DNA of 64,000 nt from an uncultured Planctomycetaceae bacterium (GTDB lineage Bacteria > Planctomycetota > Planctomycetia > Pirellulales > Pirellulaceae). The DNA is taken from the NCBI GenBank assembly GCA_937862885.1, contig CALMEE010000152.1:35870-99869 (forward strand), read 5' to 3'. The notes below the pieces were generated by a model. That model was not told where the DNA came from. It saw only the letters and a program-made list of their open reading frames with translations, and made no database searches. Position numbers and translations under genes: made by a program. Below, piece by piece: positions 58,179-64,000 of the stretch; position 1 is the first letter of the stretch, and each line of letters opens with the position of its first letter.

Positions 58179-58604
58179 CTAATCCTCGACGACGATGCCC
58201 ATGCTGCGGGCAGTTCCTTCGATAACACGCCGTGCCGCTTCTGGGCTTGCGGCGTTTAACACGTCTTGTTTTTTCTTGACAATTTCATCGATTTGAGCGC
58301 GTTTGATCGTAGCCACCTTGTTGCGATTCGGAACACCAGAGCCCTTGGCAATTCCAGCAGCCTGCATCAACATCGCGGCAGCCGGTGGGCTTTTCGTCAC
58401 GAACTCAAATGTACGGTCACTGTAGACCGTCACGACGACTGGAATCGGCGTGCCATTATATTCCTTGGTCCGGTCATTGAATTGTTGCACGAACTGCCCC
58501 AAGTTAATGCCGAACTTACCCAAAGATGTTCCCACTGGCGGTGCCGGCGTGGCCTTACCACCGGGAACTTGAAATTTTGCCTGACCTGTGATTTGTTTTG
58601 CCAT
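58179..58604 (-). CDS. rplK: Ribosomal protein L11
   Basis: 141 residues from the ATG at 58604. Recognised by the start KQITGQAKFQVPGGKATPAP with PVGTSLGKFGINLGQFVQQF, the SPPAAAMLMQAAGIAKGSG core and the end GTARSMGIVVED. L11 binds the GTPase-associated centre of 23S rRNA. Length is typical. It follows nusG by 108 nt. Confidence 0.96.
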   Translation of the reverse strand: MAKQITGQAKFQVPGGKATPAPPVGTSLGKFGINLGQFVQQFNDRTKEYNGTPIPVVVTVYSDRTFEFVTKSPPAAAMLMQAAGIAKGSGVPNRNKVATIKRAQIDEIVKKKQDVLNAASPEAARRVIEGTARSMGIVVED

Positions 58605-58712
58605 TGCTTACCAGCCCTGCATCTATTGCCGCATATAAATCGGATCAAATTGTAAAGTACGAATCAACCTAGTCTAATTCCCAGGCCAACGCGTACCACT
58701 TTAAGATGATCC

Positions 58713-59663
58713 CTATGAGAACTCTTCAACCTGCCAATGATCCAATTCAACCGGGTTGGGTCGGTTGAAGATATTAATAATGATTGTTACCCTGCCGTTT
58801 CGCTCATCAATGTTCGACACTTCCCCTTCGTAGTTTTGGAAGTTCCCCTCTTTGACGCGAACACGATCACCGACTTTGTACTTGATTCCGATCTTAACGG
58901 GCTCTTCCGACTTATCTTTGTCTCCGGGCCTGGTCGTTTTCAGGATCTGTTCAATTTCCTTGCTCGTCAAGGGAATCGGCTTCCCAGAAGCACCTGTAAA
59001 ATCGCCGATGCCGGGAGTTTCTCTAACGAGGAACCAAGATTCATCATTAATGGCCATTCGCACGACAACGTAACCGGGGTAGAGCTTGCGTTTAACGATT
59101 CGCTGTTTTCCGGTCTTCGTAAACTCGCGAACATCTTCGGTGGGGACTAAGATGTCAGAAAAGTAGTGATCTAGTCCCGCTCTCGCGACTCGGCGCTTTA
59201 AAGAATCACAAATCGATGTTTCTCGGTTTACTTGAACTTTAAGAATGTACCAATCGAGATCGCTGTCATCAATGCTTGATTTCGTATCTTCGACTAAACT
59301 TTCAATTGGCGCGGCATTCTCGTTAAGGTCTTCGTCTTCGTCGACGTACGAGTCGTCAAAAAAATCGTCTGATTCGTCAGATTCACCAGGCAATAAATCG
59401 TCGGCCAGATCGGGACCTTCCTCAGTCGAACCGGCTTCATTCCCGACTGGATTTTCCCGCTCATCTGCCGCGGAATTCCCCGCTGCGGAGGCATGAACAA
59501 TTTCCGCGCGGTTTTGATCGTCCTGTCTAGCGTCCGCGCTCAATTCTGGCGACGATGCAGCTACTCGCTCTTGGGATTCTTCTGAGCTGGGCACAGTATC
59601 GCCTTCAGCAGCACTGGACTCTGCAGCATGTTGATCATGTACCTGCTCTTTATTTTCCGTCAT
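58713..59663 (-). CDS. nusG: Transcription factor NusG with long acidic N-terminal extension
   Basis: 316 residues from the ATG at 59663. The NGN domain starts near Trp138 (DWYILKVQVNRETSICDSLK) and includes RKLYPGYVVVRMAIND and VRETPGIGDFTG. The KOW domain follows (YKVGDRVRVKEGNFQNYEG) to the end at PVELDHWQVEEFS. NusG couples RNA polymerase to ribosome or Rho. Residues 1-135 are extra: almost no hydrophobic residues, many Glu, Asp, Ser and Ala, and an Asp/Glu-dense block near 88-113. E. coli NusG is 181 residues. It follows secE by 231 nt. Confidence 0.95.
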   Translation of the reverse strand: MTENKEQVHDQHAAESSAAEGDTVPSSEESQERVAASSPELSADARQDDQNRAEIVHASAAGNSAADERENPVGNEAGSTEEGPDLADDLLPGESDESDDFFDDSYVDEDEDLNENAAPIESLVEDTKSSIDDSDLDWYILKVQVNRETSICDSLKRRVARAGLDHYFSDILVPTEDVREFTKTGKQRIVKRKLYPGYVVVRMAINDESWFLVRETPGIGDFTGASGKPIPLTSKEIEQILKTTRPGDKDKSEEPVKIGIKYKVGDRVRVKEGNFQNYEGEVSNIDERNGRVTIIINIFNRPNPVELDHWQVEEFS

Positions 59664-59894
59664 GATAGAAGATCAAACGAGTCATTCGACTCTTAAAATT
59701 TCAACGGGGTCGGCTTCCAGCTAAACCCGGTGTAATTCAAACGATAATCGCTTATTGTCCTCAAAGCGAATTTGGCGAACTCCGATGCGTTGCCAATTAA
59801 AGCTAAATCGGCTGGAATTTACGCTCTATCGGCGCCTTTAAGGCAGGCCAATAAAGCGACCATTTCAAGTTGCCACAACCGATTCTTAAGGCAA

Positions 59895-60338
59895 CTAACC
59901 CAAATAGCGCACACCCAGCAAACCGAACAACCAATACCAAACGATGTCAAAAATATACAGCACCAAGGCCATCACAAAAATGACGAACATGACGACCAAA
60001 GCTGCACGCCAAAGTTCCGGCCAACTAGGCCAAGAGACCTTCTTCATCTCCGCCTCAACGGCGATCAAGAAGTCTGCAAAGACCGAATAATTCACAACGC
60101 GAAAGGCGAACCACAGACCAATTACGCTGAATAACAAGCCCCAAAGGTATTTGGAACCCGTAAACATTTCACCCAAAAAGTCCCAGTAATTTGCAATGGC
60201 CAATGCCGACAGAACCGCCACGATCGCGATGGCTACGAACGTCACCTGGCGAGTGATTTTGCCTTGGGTTGGTTTGTATAGACCAAGCAAGAACAACTCA
60301 CTCCAAAAACTTGTCCTCGTTGATTGGGTTTTCGCCAT
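59895..60338 (-). CDS. secE: Preprotein translocase subunit SecE
   Basis: About 147 residues from the ATG at 60338 (MAKTQSTRTS); an ATG at 60347 is also possible. The C-terminal helix region EMKKVSWPSWPELWRAALVV is the SecE hallmark, followed by the last membrane helix. Two additional hydrophobic segments precede it, as in the three-helix E. coli type. SecE clamps the SecY channel. It lies after tRNA-Trp and before nusG, the usual order. Confidence 0.93.
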   Translation of the reverse strand: MAKTQSTRTSFWSELFLLGLYKPTQGKITRQVTFVAIAIVAVLSALAIANYWDFLGEMFTGSKYLWGLLFSVIGLWFAFRVVNYSVFADFLIAVEAEMKKVSWPSWPELWRAALVVMFVIFVMALVLYIFDIVWYWLFGLLGVRYLG

Positions 60339-60535
60339 TGAGTTCATGTTTACGATTCCTAATCGCAATAGCGATTCAAATTACCAATGTCTGCTTAAAC
60401 TCGAGCCACTTCTTCCAGGTGCCAGAAGACGCAATTCCAGAGCCAACTGATGCACAATGAAAGCTGCTACTCCATGTAAAAAGTTCTCATTGCAATCTTG
60501 TCCTGCAACTTTGTCCTGCCGATTTGGCCATTCAA

Positions 60536-60608
60536 CAGGGGCGGAGGGACTCGAACCCGCAACCGCTGGTTTTGGAAACCAGTGCTCTACCAATTGAGCT
60601 ACACCCCT
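60536..60608 (-). tRNA. tRNA-Trp (anticodon CCA)
   Basis: 73-nt cloverleaf on the minus strand: acceptor AGGGGTG/CGCCCCT (one G-T pair), D arm TAGCTCAATTGG, anticodon loop TTCCAAA with CCA, T arm GCGGGTTCGAGTCC, discriminator G as expected for Trp. CCA end not encoded. It sits between tuf and secE, a common location in bacteria. Confidence 0.95.
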
Positions 60609-60722
60609 TAATGACGGTGTTTTCAGTTAAACGCGAATAACGTTGTCGCCCCGCCTTACGGGCCAAAATCTAACCCGTTCGATCCCGACATGCTCCGACA
60701 AAACCGGATCCGAAAGCCGAGA

Positions 60723-60758
60723 CGTCCAGGCCACCTATTATTAAGGACAGCCTGGACG
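60723..60758 (-). promoter_or_regulatory. Hairpin between tuf and tRNA-Trp
   Basis: A perfect 9-bp stem CGTCCAGGC/GCCTGGACG encloses an 18-nt loop just after the tuf stop. There is no T run on the minus strand, so it is not a normal terminator; RNase processing of the tuf/tRNA-Trp transcript is possible. Confidence 0.45.
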
Positions 60759-60772
60759 AAAATATTAGCCGA

Positions 60773-61969
60773 TCAAGATAAAATCTTTGTTACGACGCCC
60801 GAACCAACGGTTTTTCCACCTTCGCGAATCGCGAAGCGAATTCCGTCGTCCATAGCGATTGGCTTGTGCAATTCAACTTCGATGCGGACGTTGTCGCCGG
60901 GCATGCACATTTCAGCACCAACCAAATTGGCCGTACCGGTTACGTCAGTTGTGCGGAAATAAAATTGCGGGCGGTAACCGCTGAAGAAAGGCGTGTGGCG
61001 CCCACCTTCGTCTTTGCTCAAGCAATAAACTTCTGCCTCGAATTTGGTGTGCGGCGTGATCGAGCCTGGCTTTGCTAGCACTTGACCGCGCTGGATATCT
61101 TCGCGCTTAATACCACGCAACAAGCAACCGACATTGTCTCCTGCGCGACCTTCATCGAGAATTTTGCGGAACATTTCCACGCCAGTACATGTCGTCTTGC
61201 GCGGTGCGGCTTCTAGACCAATGATTTCAACTTCTTCACCAGTACGCACGACACCACGTTCGATTCGACCGGTCGCAACCGTTCCTCGACCTTCGATCGA
61301 GAACACGTCTTCGATGGCCATCAAGAACGGCTTATCTTCTTCTCGCACTGGCTCTGGGATGTACGAGTCAATGGCGTCCATCAGGTCAGAAATGCACTTG
61401 CTGGCCGCTGGATCGGCGGGAGTGTTGTAAGCGGGCGAAGCGCTGCCGCGGAAGAGCGGCACGGTATCACCGTCAAAAACGTACTTGTTCAACAGTTCGC
61501 GAATTTCCATTTCGACCAGTTCCAACAATTCTTCATCGTCGACCAAGTCGCATTTATTCAAGAAGACGACCAGCGCAGGGACGTCAACCTGTCGCGCCAA
61601 CAGCACGTGCTCTTTAGTTTGCGGCATCGGACCATCAGCGGCAGAGACGACCAAGATCGCTCCGTCCATTTGGGCGGCACCGGTAATCATGTTCTTGATG
61701 AAGTCGGCGTGTCCAGGACAGTCAATGTGTGCATAGTGTCGGTTTTCGGTTTCGTACTCAACGTGAGCCACAGCAATCGTAACGGTCTTCGTCGCGTCGC
61801 GAACTGTACCGCCCTTTGCAATTTCCGAATAGCCCTTGGCTTTGGCCAAGCCCTTCGCAGCTTGGACTGCCAAGATCGCACCCGTCGTGGTGGTCTTGCC
61901 GTGGTCAATGTGACCGATTGTCCCAACGTTTACGTGGGGTTTACCCCTTTTAAATTCTTCCTTGGCCAT
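60773..61969 (-). CDS. tuf: Elongation factor Tu
   Basis: 398 residues from the ATG at 61969. P-loop [15 protein letters not shown]3 [21 protein letters not shown] and [12 protein letters not shown], and the C-terminal end [20 protein letters not shown] show a normal bacterial EF-Tu. It delivers aminoacyl-tRNA to the ribosome. It is preceded by four tRNA genes and followed by tRNA-Trp, secE and nusG, the classical tufB-type context. Confidence 0.98.
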   Translation of the reverse strand: MAKEEFKRGKPHVNVGTIGHIDHGKTTTTGAILAVQAAKGLAKAKGYSEIAKGGTVRDATKTVTIAVAHVEYETENRHYAHIDCPGHADFIKNMITGAAQMDGAILVVSAADGPMPQTKEHVLLARQVDVPALVVFLNKCDLVDDEELLELVEMEIRELLNKYVFDGDTVPLFRGSASPAYNTPADPAASKCISDLMDAIDSYIPEPVREEDKPFLMAIEDVFSIEGRGTVATGRIERGVVRTGEEVEIIGLEAAPRKTTCTGVEMFRKILDEGRAGDNVGCLLRGIKREDIQRGQVLAKPGSITPHTKFEAEVYCLSKDEGGRHTPFFSGYRPQFYFRTTDVTGTANLVGAEMCMPGDNVRIEVELHKPIAMDDGIRFAIREGGKTVGSGVVTKILS

Positions 61970-62126
61970 TTCGTATTACACCTACTCTTTCGAAAAACAA
62001 TGACCTGATACTTACTCTTGGATCAAAATGCAAAATATATGAGTCTAACCAGCATTAGCAAGTTTAAATGTTTCCATTGAAACATTTAAAATCGACTCAG
62101 CATGCCAAGCCAAACTTTCTTGACAG

Positions 62127-62198
62127 AGCTGCTGATGGGGATTGAACCCATGGCCTCGTCCTTACCAAGGACGCGCTCTACCACTGAGCTACAGCAGC
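62127..62198 (-). tRNA. tRNA-Thr (anticodon GGT)
   Basis: 72-nt cloverleaf on the minus strand: acceptor GCTGCTG/CAGCAGC, anticodon loop TTGGTAA with GGT, T arm TGGGTTCAATCCCCA, discriminator T. Last of four tRNAs before tuf. Confidence 0.95.
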
Positions 62199-62327
62199 AT
62201 AAAGCCAACACCTATGAAAAAATGGTGGCTGAATACCGTCGCCATCGACGGACCAATCAACACTACCCCCCGGGCGAACCTGCTCCAAATACAAAACAAA
62301 GGAACCGATGTCGCTGCGTCACTCAAG

Positions 62328-62398
62328 AGCGGGTGAAGGGAATCGAACCCTCACAACCAGCTTGGAAGGCTGGGGCTCTGCCATTGAGCTACACCCGC
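62328..62398 (-). tRNA. tRNA-Gly (anticodon TCC)
   Basis: 71-nt cloverleaf on the minus strand: acceptor GCGGGTG/CACCCGC, D arm TAGCTCAATGG, anticodon loop CTTCCAA with TCC, T arm GAGGGTTCGATTCCC, discriminator T. Confidence 0.95.
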
Positions 62399-62471
62399 TT
62401 TTCACATACTCGCCTATTTTAGCCCTGCAACATGCAAGTTTTCAAACGGACTTGTCCAGTGATGTTCTCAG

Positions 62472-62554
62472 TGGGGGGAACAGGATTCGAACCTGTGAAG
62501 GCATGAGCCAACAGATTTACAGTCTGTCCCGTTTGACCGCTTCGGTATCCCCCC
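62472..62554 (-). tRNA. tRNA-Tyr (anticodon GTA)
   Basis: 83-nt class-II tRNA on the minus strand: acceptor GGGGGGA/TCCCCCC, anticodon loop CTGTAAA with GTA, a long variable arm and T arm CAGGTTCGAATCCTG, discriminator A. Confidence 0.95.
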
Positions 62555-62712
62555 AAGTTTTTACCGCAATTACTTTTCTCCCGCAGTCCGCGGAAGCAGG
62601 CTGACTTCGTTCGCCAAAATTGCTCGCCGCGAACCACATGTAGATCGATTACTGACCCCCTACCGAGTTAGGACCGAATCGCTCCAAGATCTAGCGACTT
62701 TATGCCTCTAAA

Positions 62713-62785
62713 AGCCAGCGGAGGGACTCGAACCCACGACCAGCGGTTTACAAAACCGCTGCTCTACCAACTGAGCTACGCTGGC
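62713..62785 (-). tRNA. tRNA-Thr (anticodon TGT)
   Basis: 73-nt cloverleaf on the minus strand: acceptor GCCAGCG/CGCTGGC, D arm TAGCTCAGTTGG, anticodon loop TTTGTAA with TGT, T arm GTGGGTTCGAGTCCC. First tRNA of the tuf operon. Confidence 0.95.
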
Positions 62786-63617
62786 GACCTTCCACCGGAT
62801 GTGCGGCAAATCCATCACGTAATCGTTACACCACGACGAACAGTGTATCGAATTGCTTTTTTCGACACTTCTCCATTGAGCGACCCACAGCAAACAGCAT
62901 CGCGCCAAAATAATTGGTCATCCTGTGCTCAATTAACTCACCCGCCTGGGCACCGAATCTATTGGCAAAATCCACTGAATGCGCAATGCGACCGCAATTG
63001 AGATCTGAAAGAAGAGCGGAAACCAGCTAATATATCTAACTTTGATTTTCCGGCAATACCAATTCAGAGTATCCAGGGGTCGAAAAGTTCACGAATTGTC
63101 AAAATTTTGCCATGATTTCGCGGCAAGTTTGTGCTCGACAGGTATAGGCCAGTTGCCACGCCCTTGGGGGGCGACTTCGGCATTTTCCGCACCAATGTTT
63201 GGCTGGCCCAATCTACAGCGAACACAACCTGTCTCGCCAATCGCTCCCAAAACGAACTGGCAAAATCGGATACAAATTCGATGAATTGATACTCAGACGC
63301 AGCGAAAATTTCGAAGGGAATACCGCCAACAGCGAGCATTTCCATGAAATAACGCGTCAAATTAGATGTTTAGGAGAAAAACGCGGGCGATCGTAGAGGC
63401 GAGCGTAGAGTAGTGTCAAGCAACGATATTTTGCTTTCCGAAACTCGAAGTACTGGCTGAAGAAAATCGCGAAATGAATTTTTTGCTCGTTCAAATCGGC
63501 ATTTTGCGGCAATACAATCGACGGGTGCCACTTTCCGTTTTTTCATCTTGATCCAACGAGCAACTGCATTGATTCACTTCATGAGGCCGGAGAAAGGTTC
63601 CCGTGATCAGCGCGAGG
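62786..63617. other. Intergenic region upstream of the tRNA-tuf operon
   Basis: About 830 nt between the permease fragment and the first tRNA. It should hold the promoter of the tRNA-tuf operon on the minus strand, but no strong -35/-10 pair stands out to me. No coding frame is supported. Confidence 0.45.
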
Positions 63618-64000
63618 TTATGCCAAATCGCGATCTTCAAACAGCACAAGCGACAAAAGCAATGCGATGGTGGAGTAAATCAATGAGTAGACAATGGCCC
63701 ATCCGATATAGCTGGATGGGACGAAGACCTCCCCAATAATCGCCGGTTCAATGTCGTAGTGGTCGAGTACTGGGACAATCACGGAAATAAATTGGCCAAA
63801 GACAACGACCGGCTCAAACGCTTGAACGGCCTCGGACGAATTGACGATCAACGGCGTCAGGTGCCCCAAAATATAAATGGCGAAACACACCATGAAATTC
63901 GCCAAAATGCCCAGGCGAGTCGAAATGGCGATGCTTATTGCCACGTAAACAACGCTTTCGAGGTAAGCGAGCACAAGACCAGGAATGATCTTTACGATCT
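63618..64000 (-). CDS. ABC-2-like permease, C-terminal part (cut by window edge)
   Basis: The frame is open to the right edge and ends at a stop at 63618, giving 127 C-terminal residues. Several membrane helices are visible (VVYVAISIAISTRLGILANF, MVCFAIYILGHLTPLIV, FGQFISVIVPVLDHYDI, IGWAIVYSLIYSTIALLLS) and the end is FEDRDLA, typical of ABC-2-type permeases. The N-terminal part lies outside the window. Confidence 0.65.
   Translation of the reverse strand, partial: IVKIIPGLVLAYLESVVYVAISIAISTRLGILANFMVCFAIYILGHLTPLIVNSSEAVQAFEPVVVFGQFISVIVPVLDHYDIEPAIIGEVFVPSSYIGWAIVYSLIYSTIALLLSLVLFEDRDLA

Overview
The window looks like the chromosome of a planctomycete, probably near the Pirellulales. The evidence is a His/Gly/Tyr-rich BBP7-type beta-barrel protein, TAT-exported Gfo/Idh/MocA oxidoreductases, a PQQ-type beta-propeller membrane protein, a long DoxX-like protein, the MJ0042-like zinc ribbons typical of that phylum, many non-ATG starts and moderate GC. 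This taxonomic call is inference. I saw no phage, insertion sequence, CRISPR array or plasmid gene.

Layout. 1-6 kb (minus strand): a TAT-exported oxidoreductase cut by the window edge, a DoxX-like protein and two membrane-anchored TPR proteins. 6-10.5 kb: BBP7 porin-like protein, L-2-hydroxyglutarate oxidase, cupredoxin-like secreted protein. 11-16 kb: a YhaO/YhaN (SbcD/SbcC-like) pair whose nuclease subunit has lost key active-site residues. 16.5-21.5 kb: overlapping beta-propeller, SDR and esterase genes, then two small membrane proteins. 22-30 kb: an ABC-2-like permease, a MoxR-like ATPase/VWA pair and groES-groEL. 30-38 kb: glgC, a thioredoxin, a second Gfo/Idh oxidoreductase, tRNA-Val and a secreted group with c-type heme motifs, a zinc-ribbon protein and a duplicated-domain lipoprotein. 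39-42 kb: an arginine cluster (argC, acetylglutamate kinase/synthase fusion, N-acetylornithine carbamoyltransferase) of the type known from Xanthomonas. 42-63 kb: the core gene-expression locus, all on the minus strand. In transcription order it is tRNA-Thr, tRNA-Tyr, tRNA-Gly, tRNA-Thr, tuf, tRNA-Trp, secE, nusG, rplK, rplA, rplJ, rplL, rpoB, rpoC, rpsL, rpsG, fusA. An ABC-2-like permease fragment lies at the right edge.

The most striking observation is that the RNA polymerase beta' subunit (rpoC) does not end where the family does. After a Gly/Tyr/Asn-rich linker it continues in frame into three tandem ~80-residue helix-hairpin-helix-like repeats (IEGIGP ... DPxTW ... GGR). In the same operon NusG carries a ~135-residue acidic N-terminal extension, S12 has Arg at position 88 (the streptomycin-resistance variant of E. 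coli), EF-G is divergent in switch I, and rplL and rpoB are separated by about 700 nt containing a strong hairpin. The transcription/translation machinery of this organism may therefore carry lineage-specific additions.

Other leads are the apparently inactivated YhaO nuclease, an SDR without its catalytic Tyr, and the phosphoesterase-like/tetraheme fusion. Function calls rest on motif and family recognition by eye; no database search was run.
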